Source: an uncultured Prevotella sp. (lineage in GTDB: Bacteria > Bacteroidota > Bacteroidia > Bacteroidales > Bacteroidaceae). Taken from it: a stretch of DNA of 64,000 nt. This document shows, piece by piece, positions 37,701 to 46,288 of this stretch. The notes beneath the pieces are model-generated. The model worked only from the letters and a program-made list of their open reading frames with translations. It was not told the origin of the DNA and searched no databases. Numbering within the stretch: the first letter of the stretch is position 1; every line of letters begins with the position of its first letter. The stretch covers positions 19,414 through 83,413 of the forward strand of contig CALUGP010000011.1 of assembly GCA_944320195.1 (NCBI GenBank), given 5' to 3'. Both the position numbers and the translations under genes were made by a program.

Positions 37701-38993
37701 TTACTTGCCTTCCGCATATTGGTCAAGCTTCTTCAGGTAATACTCCTTGAAGTCGCTCCAGTGGTAATAAGGGGCGCAGTCGGTGGGCACGGGCAGCGTG
37801 GCCTCGTCCTCGTTGAGCAGCACTTTCACCAGCACGTCGCCGTCGCCCACGCCGCGGCGGAAGAACACCAACTGAATGTTCGCGCCCATGGGGAACACCT
37901 TGTAGTTTACCCATCCCTTGCCGACAAGGCTCTCAAGGTCGTCCGTGGAGAGGTCGTAGCCGTTCAGCCCGAGCAGGCATGCCAGCGGCAGAACCATCGT
38001 CTCGTGGCCGAAGCGGAGCGTAGCGCCGGGCCGCTCGAGGGCGATGCAGCTGTCGGCTTGGTGTATTATGTTGCGCAGCAGGTTGCGCTGCGAGAAGGGC
38101 TGGGTGCCACCGTTCAGCGCACATGCGCCGTAGCCTATGTACCACGAGGCGTTGTCGGCCAGCCAGAAGTTGTACAGCTCGTCCTTGGTGAACACGTCGT
38201 AAAGCGTCATCTCCTCGCCCAGCGGCGAGCTTTGCAGGTTGGACGCGAGCTTGAACAGCCGCGCGGCGAAGTCAAGCGTGTCGACTTCATACTTCACATA
38301 TCCGGCATCATTGAACAGCCTTTGCATCAATGCGGCACGGCTCACGTGGCGCGAGCAAAAGTCGTTCCACGCCACCTGCGCCCTCCTCGGCGTCTTCCCG
38401 GCCGACAAGGCCGGGTCGCTCTGGTTCATGTAATACATGTCATGCATGCTCGCGTCATGGCTTACGCGCAGCCTGGGGTTAAGCCTCAGCAGCTCCTGCA
38501 ACTCGTTCTCCATCGACAAGATGCAGCGTATCACCACAGTACTCTTCGCGTCCACGCACACATCGCCCTTGAAAACGTCGGGGAAACGCTCGTACATCCT
38601 GCGCGCGATCTGCCTGTGCTGCTCGGCGCCAAGCGGCGTAAGCTCGCCCAGGCGGCCGCCGGCCTCGGCCTCAAGCAGGCGCACGCGGCGCAGCACGTCG
38701 GCCCCGAGAGGAGTCAGCTTGCCAAGGCTGTCGGCCCGGGCTAGCACCTCCAACGGAGCGGAATACTCGTCCTGCCCTATCAGATAGCGCGAGCCGTGAC
38801 GGCCGTAATGGCTGATGTAGAACGCACGGTAGCCCTTGGGAGCCGGCGTAAGCTCGTGCTGCGACGGCCCGGGATAGGCCAAGTGGTTGCTCGCCGAGAG
38901 GCGCACGTCAGCGAAAATCTCGTCTTTTGCCTGCTGGGCGGCCACACCGGCGGCCGCCATAAACACCAACAGGAGTGTGATAAATCTGTTCAT
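37701..38993 (-). CDS. Periplasmic histidine-type phosphatase
   Basis: The 430-residue protein has a signal peptide ending VAAQ. The catalytic RHG motif is YGRHGSRY (about residue 65) and the second motif is GHETM (about residue 315), an HE-type proton donor as in the MINPP/phytase branch of histidine acid phosphatases. It probably frees phosphate from phosphorylated substrates in the periplasm; phytate is possible but not proven. It is monocistronic, with a -7 element TATCTTTG at 39023-39030 (minus). Confidence 0.85.
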   Translation of the reverse strand: MNRFITLLLVFMAAAGVAAQQAKDEIFADVRLSASNHLAYPGPSQHELTPAPKGYRAFYISHYGRHGSRYLIGQDEYSAPLEVLARADSLGKLTPLGADVLRRVRLLEAEAGGRLGELTPLGAEQHRQIARRMYERFPDVFKGDVCVDAKSTVVIRCILSMENELQELLRLNPRLRVSHDASMHDMYYMNQSDPALSAGKTPRRAQVAWNDFCSRHVSRAALMQRLFNDAGYVKYEVDTLDFAARLFKLASNLQSSPLGEEMTLYDVFTKDELYNFWLADNASWYIGYGACALNGGTQPFSQRNLLRNIIHQADSCIALERPGATLRFGHETMVLPLACLLGLNGYDLSTDDLESLVGKGWVNYKVFPMGANIQLVFFRRGVGDGDVLVKVLLNEDEATLPVPTDCAPYYHWSDFKEYYLKKLDQYAEGK

Positions 38994-39145
38994 GACAACT
39001 TGTTTTTATGCTTAATTTTGTGCAAAGATAGTGAAAAAACGCTATTTCAGGCATACTCAGATGCAATTCATCATAACTTTGTAGGGTTTAATCAGACAAA
39101 AGCCAATAATCTCAACGCAATTGACGTAAATAAAAACGAGCAATA

Positions 39146-39325
39146 ATGATGGGAAAAAACAAAAGTTACGACAAGACAGACGAGTCTGAAGTATTCAAGC
39201 ACAAAAGCCTGACAGCGGCCAAGAACCGCAAGAAATTCTCAAAAATCATGCAATGGGCGCTTTACATCATGGCTATACTTATTGCAGCGGCATGCGTATT
39301 CGCCTATTTTTTCGACGCCATTTGA
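39146..39325 (+). CDS. 59-residue single-helix membrane protein
   Basis: The frame begins with two Met (39146, 39149). The first 33 residues are hydrophilic and basic (GKNKSYDKTDESEVFKHK, then NRKKFSKIM). One strong membrane helix follows (WALYIMAILIAAACVFAYFF) and the chain ends DAI. The positive residues before the helix predict a cytoplasmic N-terminus. A -7 element TAACTTTG lies at 39074-39081. It has its own gap between divergent and convergent neighbours. I do not recognise a family. Confidence 0.6.
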   Translation: MMGKNKSYDKTDESEVFKHKSLTAAKNRKKFSKIMQWALYIMAILIAAACVFAYFFDAI

Positions 39326-39435
39326 CCCCACTACGGGAACGGCCCCACAGGCACAAAAACCTGAGGGACCGCAATTAAACTAAACCTATTGAAGAACGGC
39401 TTGACGGCCCGCAAGGACGCGCCAGCCTTTATCCT

Positions 39436-39612
39436 CACCCCGTAAAAGGGTTATTCTTCAACAGAGAAATCTTCTTTTCCTACTCCGCAAAGAGGACACA
39501 CCCAGTCTTCAGGCAGGTCTTCAAACGCTGTTCCGGGAGCCACTCCGTTCTCGGGATCTCCCACTTCGGGGTCATACACGTACCCGCAAGTCTCACAAAC
39601 ATACTTTTTCAT
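39436..39612 (-). CDS. Rubredoxin with frameshifted C-terminal tail
   Basis: Residues 1-44 are a typical rubredoxin: [15 protein letters not shown], then [20 protein letters not shown]. Both CxxC pairs that hold the iron are intact (Cys6, 9, 39, 42). After GV the frame reads [14 protein letters not shown] and stops at 39436, giving 58 residues. In the next frame the sequence reads KEDFSVEE and stops at 39452, which is what rubredoxins normally have. A single missing base near 39480 explains this. It may be a real mutation or a sequence error. The iron site should still form. It lies 40 bases after a glycosyltransferase gene. Confidence 0.88.
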
Positions 39613-39652
39613 AATGCTTTAATTTTTAAATGTTGATAATATGGTCTTCATC

Positions 39653-40723
39653 TTATCTCGCAGAAGCGCGCCCGCGGCGCAGCACTATCTCAACTCTCGC
39701 CGCTATTTCCTCGGGCGGAATGCTCCTTATGCATAAGCAGTCGCCACGCAGGCATGCCTTTTCTCCCGATATGCTGCACGGCCGGCAGGGCACGTCTGCC
39801 TGCACTGCGTCGGCCGGGTCTTGGCCCCAGCCCATGAAGCCGGCGCAGGGATGTGTCGCTCCCCATACGCTTACGACCGGCGTTCCGGCAATCGACGCCA
39901 TGTGCATCGCGGCGCTGTCCATTGAGATCATAACGTCGAGACGGCTCATCAGGATAAGTTCGCTGCCTATGCCGCCCAACTGCGCCGTGGCGTTGACGCA
40001 CCGGTCGAACTTCATGCTCCACTCGTTCAGGGCTGCGGTCTCGGTGTCTCCGCCGCCGAACAGGAACAGGCGGCAGCCCGGATGACGCCCTATGACACGC
40101 CTTATGACTTCTTCCATGAGCGGCAACGGATATGTCTTGCCGGCATAAGCGGCGAAAGGCGCGACTCCTATCCATGTCTCGCCGCAGGCCTTCGGCGTGT
40201 TGAAGCCGGCAGGCAGGCGGCTGATGTCTCCGCCTTCGGGAGGGAACACCGAGCGGAAATCCATCCTGACCGGATATCCGAGACGCGCAAGCACGTCGGC
40301 ATAGCAGTCGAACGCCGCAGGCAACTGTATCAGACGCTTGTCCGCCTGGCTGACAAGCAGCCTGCGCAAGGCCTTGTGCTTGTCCACATGTTCGACGCGG
40401 AAACGGTCTATGTTGAAGCGCATGCGCAGGTAGTCTGACCGCAAGACGCTGTGGAAATCGGCAACGGCCGTGAAGTTCTTTGCCGTGAGGCGGCGGTAGA
40501 GGGCGTTCATTCCCTTCACGCCGTAATACTCATTCTTAAGGTCGGCCTCCATGAAGCCCACGTTCTGCGGCATGTACTCGAAGAACGGGCGGGCCGAGGG
40601 ACGGCTCAGCATGGTTATCCTTACATCTGGATACTGCCGCGCGAGCGAATCCACCACGGGCACGGTCATAGCCACGTCGCCAATCGTAGAGAACCTTATT
40701 ATAAGTATGTGCTCGGTCTTCAT
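39653..40723 (-). CDS. Glycosyltransferase family 9 (heptosyltransferase-like)
   Basis: The 356-residue GT-B protein begins ILIIRFSTIGDVAMTVPVVDSL, the GT9 opening that includes the catalytic Asp. The C-terminal half has the nucleotide-sugar site (WIGVAPFAAYAGKTYPL, LFLFGGGDTE, VISMDSAAMHMASIAGTPVVSVWGATHP). Such enzymes add heptose or related sugars to the lipopolysaccharide core. The last 60 residues are Cys-rich (CRPCSISGEKACLRGDCLC), as often in this family. Rubredoxin follows on the same transcript. Confidence 0.88.
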   Translation of the reverse strand: MKTEHILIIRFSTIGDVAMTVPVVDSLARQYPDVRITMLSRPSARPFFEYMPQNVGFMEADLKNEYYGVKGMNALYRRLTAKNFTAVADFHSVLRSDYLRMRFNIDRFRVEHVDKHKALRRLLVSQADKRLIQLPAAFDCYADVLARLGYPVRMDFRSVFPPEGGDISRLPAGFNTPKACGETWIGVAPFAAYAGKTYPLPLMEEVIRRVIGRHPGCRLFLFGGGDTETAALNEWSMKFDRCVNATAQLGGIGSELILMSRLDVMISMDSAAMHMASIAGTPVVSVWGATHPCAGFMGWGQDPADAVQADVPCRPCSISGEKACLRGDCLCIRSIPPEEIAARVEIVLRRGRASAR

Positions 40724-40807
40724 TTATCCTTTCGGGGCGTAAAGTACAACAAATGCAATCGTGCCGTCGTTTGTCTTAAGATATAACAAGTTTGCTTTTC
40801 TGTTTGG

Positions 40808-40838
40808 CAAAGTTAGCTATTTATTTCCATTCCGCCAA
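40808..40838 (-). promoter_or_regulatory. Promoter of the GT9-rubredoxin transcript
   Basis: Minus-strand TTG (40836-40838), 20 bases, then TAACTTTG (40808-40815). Facing the other way, TAATTTTG at 40858-40865 may be the -7 box of pdxB, but it lacks a -33 match. Confidence 0.72.
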
Positions 40839-40915
40839 CTCGCGCGCGATATTTTTAGTAATTTTGCAAAACTTTTGAGACATATCATAAGTCTGGTACA
40901 ACAACATACGGCAAT

Positions 40916-41941
40916 ATGAAAATCGTAATCGACGACAAGATTCCTTACATCCGCGAGACCATAAGCCGGCTCACCGACGACGCAGTTTACATAAAAGGCT
41001 CTGACATAGGGCCTGATGACGTGCGCGACGCCGACGCGCTGATAGTGAGGACGCGCACCAGGTGCGACGAGAGGCTGCTCGGAGGAAGCAGCGTGAAGTT
41101 CGTGGCTACGGCCACGATAGGCTTCGACCACATCGACGCCGGCTACATGGAGCGTGCCGGGATAGAGTGGATGAGCTGCCCGGGATGCAACGCCGCCTCG
41201 GTGGCGCAGTACGTAAGGTCGGTGCTGCTGCTCCTGAAGCGTGACCGCGGAGCACGCCTCGGCGGCCTGACAATGGGCATTGTGGGCTGCGGCCACGTGG
41301 GGACGAAGGTCAAGGCCGTGGCCGAAGAGTACGGCATGCGCGTGCTCGCATGCGACCCTCCGCGGCAGGAGCGCGGCGACGGGGGGCCGTTCGCCACGAT
41401 GGAAGACATAGAGCGCGAAGCCGACATAATAACATTCCACGTGCCGCTGACCGCAGACGGGCCCCACCCTACGCTGCATCTGGCAGACAAGGTCTTCTTC
41501 GGGCGGCTTGGACGGAGGCCGCTCATAATCAACACGAGCCGCGGAGGCGTGGTGGACAACGCGGCGCTGCTTGACGCGCTAATATATAATAAGGTGGGAG
41601 ACGCCGTAGTCGACACCTGGGAGAACGAGCCGCAGATAAGCCGGGAGCTGCTCGGCAGGGCATGGATAGGCACTCCGCACATAGCCGGATACAGCGCCGA
41701 CGGCAAGGTTAACGCCGACAACATGGTGATTGAGGGCCTTTGCCGCCGGTTCGGCCTCGACGTTCCGCCGCGCATAGTGCCGCCCAAACTGCCGGCGACG
41801 TTCGTCCCGTCGACAGACGATGACACCCTGCGCCTGCAGCTGTACAACCCGCTTGACGACAGCGCACGGCTGAAAGCTTCGCCCGAAAGCTTCGAGGAGC
41901 AGCGCGGCAACTATCCGCTGAGAAGGGAACGGGCCGACTGA
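40916..41941 (+). CDS. pdxB: Erythronate-4-phosphate dehydrogenase
   Basis: The 341-residue NAD-dependent enzyme works in the DXP-independent vitamin B6 pathway. It has the D-2-hydroxyacid dehydrogenase fold: substrate part (VKFVATATIGFDHIDAGYM, CPGCNAASVAQY), nucleotide motif MGIVGCGHVGTKV, and catalytic Arg/Glu/His segments (NTSRGG, DTWENEP, TPHIAGYSADGK). The C-terminal PdxB dimerisation part is shorter than in Escherichia coli, as is usual in Bacteroidetes. Confidence 0.93.
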   Translation: MKIVIDDKIPYIRETISRLTDDAVYIKGSDIGPDDVRDADALIVRTRTRCDERLLGGSSVKFVATATIGFDHIDAGYMERAGIEWMSCPGCNAASVAQYVRSVLLLLKRDRGARLGGLTMGIVGCGHVGTKVKAVAEEYGMRVLACDPPRQERGDGGPFATMEDIEREADIITFHVPLTADGPHPTLHLADKVFFGRLGRRPLIINTSRGGVVDNAALLDALIYNKVGDAVVDTWENEPQISRELLGRAWIGTPHIAGYSADGKVNADNMVIEGLCRRFGLDVPPRIVPPKLPATFVPSTDDDTLRLQLYNPLDDSARLKASPESFEEQRGNYPLRRERAD

Positions 41942-41993
41942 CAAACCCGCCAGGGGCTGCCACGACAGACCCCGTCAGCCCGACGCTAACCGC

Positions 41994-42094
41994 CTGGCAG
42001 TCAGCACGTTTGCGAAAGGCCGTCTTTTGGCTTGCAAAAGACGACCTTTCAGCGCGCGATTGACGGCCTTTTGCAAGCCAAAAGACGGCCTTTC
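41994..42094. repeat. GACGGCC palindromic array R6
   Basis: The box CTGGCAGTCAG (41994-42004) is followed after exactly 9 bases by GAAAGGCCGTCTTTT, AAAAGACGACCTTTC, GATTGACGGCCTTTT and AAAAGACGGCCTTTC. The rest of the 370-base gap before acpP contains only the acpP promoter. Confidence 0.8.
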
Positions 42095-42226
42095 GCATTT
42101 CGACAGCCATTCATCCCGGACACGCCAAAGAACGACACGCCATCTTCAAAAAAACGTTTCAGCGCCTATTTTCTTGCACACATGCCCCCAATGTGTGCAA
42201 ATGATGGAACATTTTTGTTGAAAAAA

Positions 42227-42258
42227 TTTGCACACTTGAATAAAAATTCGTTCCTTTG
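42227..42258 (+). promoter_or_regulatory. Promoter of acpP-fabF-rnc
   Basis: TTTG (42227-42230), 20 bases, then TTCCTTTG (42251-42258). The -7 box has T instead of A at its second base. It lies 55 bases upstream of acpP. Confidence 0.7.
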
Positions 42259-42312
42259 CAGCGATTTTTGAGATTTGAATATTATTATAAACTTTTTTAA
42301 AACATTACAATC

Positions 42313-42549
42313 ATGTCAGAAATTGAATCAAAAGTAAAAGCTATCATTGTAGAGAAACTTGGTGTTGACGAGGCAGAAGTAAAGCCCGAAGCAAGCTTCA
42401 CAAACGACCTTGGCGCAGACTCTCTCGACACAGTAGAGCTGATCATGGAGTTCGAAAAGGAGTTCAACATCTCTATTCCTGACGACAAGGCAGAGACAAT
42501 CGCTACCGTAGGCGATGCTATCAGCTACATTGAGGCTAACATAAAATAA
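42313..42549 (+). CDS. acpP: Acyl carrier protein
   Basis: The 78-residue acidic protein carries the growing fatty acid on 4'-phosphopantetheine attached to the Ser of [10 protein letters not shown] (Ser37). Length and sequence are standard. It is the first gene of an operon with fabF (19 bases downstream) and rnc, an order found in many bacteria. Confidence 0.98.
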   Translation: MSEIESKVKAIIVEKLGVDEAEVKPEASFTNDLGADSLDTVELIMEFEKEFNISIPDDKAETIATVGDAISYIEANIK

Positions 42550-42568
42550 TAATTCCAGTCAACGATAA

Positions 42569-43831
42569 ATGGAATTGAAAAGAGTAGTAGTAACGGGCCT
42601 GGGCGCGGTTACCCCTGTGGGAAACAATGTCGAAGAGACATGGAAAAACCTGGTTGAGGGCGTAAGCGGCGCGGCACCCATTACACAGTTCGACTGCTCC
42701 ATGTTCAAGACTCAGTTCGCATGCGAGGTGAAAGGCCTCAACGTGAACGAGTGGATAGACCGCAAGGAAGCCCGCAAGATGGACCGCTACACACAGCTGG
42801 CCCTCGTCAGCGCGGCTCAGGCCGTAAAGGACAGCGGCATGGACCTGGAGAAAGAGGACAAGAACCGCATCGGAGTAATCTTCGGCGTAGGCATCGGCGG
42901 AATAAGGACCTTCGAGGACGAAGTGTCTTACTACGCCCAAAACAAGGAGAACGGCCCCAAGTTCAACCCGTTCTTCATCCCGAAGATGATCAGCGACATA
43001 GCAGCCGGCCAAATCTCGATACAATACGGATTCCACGGCCCCAACTATGCGACAACCTCCGCCTGCGCGTCATCGACCAACGCGATTGCCGACGCATTCA
43101 ACCTTATCCGTCTGGGCAAGGCCAACATCATCGTCAGCGGAGGAGCCGAGGCCGCAATATGCGCCTGCGGCGTGGGCGGATTCAACGCCATGCACGCGCT
43201 CTCCACACGCAACGACGAGCCCGCAAAGGCGTCGCGCCCGTTCAGCGCAAGCCGTGACGGCTTCGTGATGGCGGAAGGAGCGGGATGTCTTATCCTCGAA
43301 GAATTGGAGCACGCAAAGGCACGCGGAGCCAAGATCTACGCCGAAATGGTTGGCGAGGGAGAAAGCGGCGACGCATACCACATCACTGCCTCCCACCCCG
43401 AAGGGCTCGGAGCAAGGCTCGTGATGCAGGCGGCTCTCGACGACGCAGGCCTGAAACCTGAAGACATAGACTACATCAACGTCCACGGCACGTCAACACA
43501 CGTTGGCGACATATCCGAGGCCAAGGCCATAAAGGACGTCTTCGGCGACGCGGCTTACAAGCTGAACATCAGCTCTACGAAGTCAATGACCGGACACCTG
43601 CTCGGCGCTGCCGGCGCGGTAGAGGCCATGGTAAGCGTGCTGTCAGTGAAGAACGACATCGTTCCGCCGACAATCAACCACGACGAAGACGACAAGGACG
43701 AAGAGATAGACTATAACTTGAACTTCACTTTCAACAAGGCGCAGAAGCGCACTGTGCGTGCCGCAATGAGCAATACGTTCGGATTCGGCGGACACAACGC
43801 CTGCGTTATCTTCAAGAAATATGATGATTAA
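42569..43831 (+). CDS. fabF: 3-oxoacyl-ACP synthase II
   Basis: The 420-residue condensing enzyme elongates fatty acids. The catalytic triad is visible: Cys in TTSACASSTNAI (about 167), His in NVHGTSTHVGD (about 308) and His in SMTGHLLGAAGAVEA (about 344). The Gly-rich C-terminus NTFGFGGHNACVIF is typical. Its stop overlaps the rnc start by 11 bases. Confidence 0.97.
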   Translation: MELKRVVVTGLGAVTPVGNNVEETWKNLVEGVSGAAPITQFDCSMFKTQFACEVKGLNVNEWIDRKEARKMDRYTQLALVSAAQAVKDSGMDLEKEDKNRIGVIFGVGIGGIRTFEDEVSYYAQNKENGPKFNPFFIPKMISDIAAGQISIQYGFHGPNYATTSACASSTNAIADAFNLIRLGKANIIVSGGAEAAICACGVGGFNAMHALSTRNDEPAKASRPFSASRDGFVMAEGAGCLILEELEHAKARGAKIYAEMVGEGESGDAYHITASHPEGLGARLVMQAALDDAGLKPEDIDYINVHGTSTHVGDISEAKAIKDVFGDAAYKLNISSTKSMTGHLLGAAGAVEAMVSVLSVKNDIVPPTINHDEDDKDEEIDYNLNFTFNKAQKRTVRAAMSNTFGFGGHNACVIFKKYDD

Positions 43832-44861
43832 CAACTTCATTGACAAAATAAAGCTCCCTTTCCGCAAGGAAAAGGAGCTTTATTATTCTTTACGCGACAT
43901 CATCGGATTCTACCCTCACAACATCGACTTCTACAAACAGGCTCTCATGCACCGCAGCGTCGCCAAGCGCAACGCCAAGGGGAAACCCGTCAACAACGAG
44001 CGGCTCGAGTTCCTGGGCGACGCCATTCTCGACGCCATTGTGGGCGACATAGTGTTCCGCCACTTTGAAGGCAAGCGCGAAGGATTCCTTACCACGACGA
44101 GAAGCAAGATTGTACAGCGCGACACTCTCAACCGCCTGGCCCACGAGATAGGCATAGGCCAGCTCATAGTGTCCAGCGGAAACATGTCCTCCCATAACAG
44201 CTACATGGAAGGAAATGCGTTCGAGGCCCTCGTAGGGGCGATCTACCTGGACCGCGGCTACGGCGCGTGCATGCGCTTCATGCAGAAACGCATACTCTCG
44301 CAGCTCATCAACCTCGACAAGGTGGCCTACAAGGAGGTGAACTTCAAGAGCAAGCTCATAGAGTGGTGCCAGAAGAACAAGGTGAGACTTGACTTCGAGC
44401 TGGTAGAGCAAAAACGCGACGACAGCAACAGCCCGATGTTCGTCTACAAGGCGAAAATCGAGGGAATAGAGGGCGGCGAAGGGCGCGGATACTCGAAAAA
44501 GGAGAGCCAACAGACGGCCAGCAAGAGCGCACTGCAGAACCTGAGGCGCAAGCCGCAGTTCATCGACGCCGTGTTCGCCGCAAAGACCGAGCGCACGAAG
44601 ATGGAGGAAGAGCCTGTGCAGACAGTGCCCGACGTGGAGGCGAAGGAAGACTTCATCATCACGCAGACCGTGGAAACGGTGACTGAGGAGCGCCGCGCAG
44701 ATGCCGCCGAGAATGCGGCAACAAGCGGTACGAAAGCCAAGAGCAGGCAGAAGAAGAATGAGGAGGACGAGTTTGACCTGTCAGACATCAAGGCTTTCAA
44801 CGACAAGATGACCAAGGAGGACATCATTGCGGCGGCCGAGGCGGCCGCGTTCGCAGAGTAA
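43821..44861 (+). CDS. rnc: Ribonuclease III with acidic C-terminal extension
   Basis: The 346-residue protein cleaves double-stranded RNA in rRNA and mRNA processing. The catalytic motif NERLEFLGDAILD is at about residues 55-67, and the second acidic site (GNAFEALVGAIYLDRG) is at about 132. A double-stranded-RNA-binding domain (about 172-240) follows. Beyond it about 100 extra residues, rich in Glu, Lys and Ala and probably disordered, end in a helix (DKMTKEDIIAAAEAAAFAE). Typical RNase III is 220-250 residues. Two adjacent ATG codons are possible starts. Confidence 0.93.
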   Translation: MMINNFIDKIKLPFRKEKELYYSLRDIIGFYPHNIDFYKQALMHRSVAKRNAKGKPVNNERLEFLGDAILDAIVGDIVFRHFEGKREGFLTTTRSKIVQRDTLNRLAHEIGIGQLIVSSGNMSSHNSYMEGNAFEALVGAIYLDRGYGACMRFMQKRILSQLINLDKVAYKEVNFKSKLIEWCQKNKVRLDFELVEQKRDDSNSPMFVYKAKIEGIEGGEGRGYSKKESQQTASKSALQNLRRKPQFIDAVFAAKTERTKMEEEPVQTVPDVEAKEDFIITQTVETVTEERRADAAENAATSGTKAKSRQKKNEEDEFDLSDIKAFNDKMTKEDIIAAAEAAAFAE

Positions 44862-44959
44862 ACGCCCACCCATGGCATCACACATGCGAGGCCTCCGGCA
44901 CCGTCATTGCGGAATGAACCGCAGTACCGCCATCGCAGCCGTCCGCGACATAGAACACG

Positions 44960-45059
44960 ATTGACGGCCTTTTGCCTTGTAAAAGGCCGTCAATTACAAG
45001 GCAAAAGGCCGTCTTTTGGAATCAAAAAGACGGCATTTTGCAAATATGCTGATTATCAG
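44960..45059. repeat. GACGGCC palindromic array R7
   Basis: The blocks ATTGACGGCCTTTT, AAAAGGCCGTCAAT, AAAAGGCCGTCTTTT and AAAAGACGGCATTTT come before the box CTGATTATCAG (45049-45059), with exactly 9 bases between. It lies between the convergent rnc and glycosyltransferase genes. Confidence 0.8.
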
Positions 45060-45087
45060 TGGTTTAGCCGTTGCAGGCCAAACCGCA

Positions 45088-46224
45088 TCATCCGTTGATC
45101 AATTCGTCGTACACCGAGAGGACATGCCGCGCCACGTCGTTGTTCTCGAAGCGCGCGACATACTGCCGCCCGGCGGCTATGCGGCCGTCGCGCCCGGGAG
45201 CGCCTTTGAGCACTTGCTTCATGGCGTCGGCCATTCCGTAGACATCATCGGGACTTACATATAGAGTGGCGTTGCCCCCGGCCTCCTCAAGACAGCTGCC
45301 AGTGCAGGCCACAACGGGCAGGCCGCTCTGTATTGCCTCTATCACCGGAAGCCCGAAACCTTCGTAGCGCGACGGGCAGACGCACGCCTCGGCCATCTGA
45401 TATATGGCAGGCAGGTCGTCGACGGGCACGTTGTGCAGGAACATCACGCGCCGGGCAAGTCCGTTCTGTGCCACATACCGCTTTACCTTCTCGCAGTAAG
45501 GAGTTGACCTCCCCACCACCACGAGGCTGACGTCTTCGGGCAGCAGGCGCATCGCCTTCACCGCCAGCAGCACGTTCTTGCGCTCCTCGACGGTGCCTAC
45601 GCTCACGACGTAACGCTCGGGCAGCATGTAGTCGGTGTGCACCTCCTGCATCTTCTTCTCGCCCTCACGCATCTTGTAGCGCGTGCCGCAGCTCTGGTAT
45701 ATCACGTCAATCTTGCTGGCGGGCACGTCGCCGTAGAGCATCACGTCGCGCTTGGTGCACTCGCTGATGGCTATTATGCGGTCGGCCTCCAGGCAAGTCT
45801 TCCTGAATTTCCAGGCATGCACCTTCCTCTCAATCCACGAATACCACTCAGGGTGGCGCATGAAGATAAGGTCATGAACGGTGACCACAGTCTTTATTCC
45901 GGCCTCCTTTATGCCTATTGGCAGCTCGCCCGACAGCCCGTGGTACAGCTTGACGCCGTCGCGCACAAGGTCGGCCACGATGCCGTGGGTGCGCCATAAC
46001 GCCTTGGCCACGGCGTTTATGCCGGCCGAGGGATAGACAAACTTCACGTCCTGCCGCGGCGTTATCTGCCTTCTCAGCACGCTTTCGCCGCGTTCAGGCG
46101 CATAAAGGTTGAGCGTCACGTTAGGCGGAACAGTCCCGGCCAGGTCGTTGACGAGCGTCCTGCCGTAGCTGCCCAGCCCCGTATTGTCGCACACTATGTG
46201 CTTGGCGTCATATCCTATTGTCAT
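45088..46224 (-). CDS. Glycosyltransferase family 4
   Basis: The 378-residue GT-B enzyme has TGLGSYGRTLVNDL at the N-terminus. The C-terminal donor site includes YVVSVGTVEERKNVLLAVKAM and the EX7E motif in CVCPSRYEGFGLPVIEAIQSGLPVVAC. It is similar to mannosyl- or other hexosyltransferases of surface polysaccharides. It is the third gene after an MsbA-like exporter and a lipid A acyltransferase, suggesting work on lipopolysaccharide. Donor and acceptor are unknown. Confidence 0.9.
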   Translation of the reverse strand: MTIGYDAKHIVCDNTGLGSYGRTLVNDLAGTVPPNVTLNLYAPERGESVLRRQITPRQDVKFVYPSAGINAVAKALWRTHGIVADLVRDGVKLYHGLSGELPIGIKEAGIKTVVTVHDLIFMRHPEWYSWIERKVHAWKFRKTCLEADRIIAISECTKRDVMLYGDVPASKIDVIYQSCGTRYKMREGEKKMQEVHTDYMLPERYVVSVGTVEERKNVLLAVKAMRLLPEDVSLVVVGRSTPYCEKVKRYVAQNGLARRVMFLHNVPVDDLPAIYQMAEACVCPSRYEGFGLPVIEAIQSGLPVVACTGSCLEEAGGNATLYVSPDDVYGMADAMKQVLKGAPGRDGRIAAGRQYVARFENNDVARHVLSVYDELING

Positions 46225-46288
46225 AAGAATCTTTCACTTTCACGTCAATCCAAGCCGTCTTCGGCAATGGATTTCCCAGTTTTCACTA

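Noticed and set aside
37605-38744. Plus-strand open frame of 379 codons opposite the histidine phosphatase
   Set aside because: It lies fully opposite a gene with clear catalytic motifs, starts inside a repeat array and has no recognisable domain. Long antisense frames are expected from the GC-rich third positions.
39436-39612. Calling rubredoxin a pseudogene
   Set aside because: All iron ligands and the core fold residues are present before the shift; only a short tail differs, so the protein may work.
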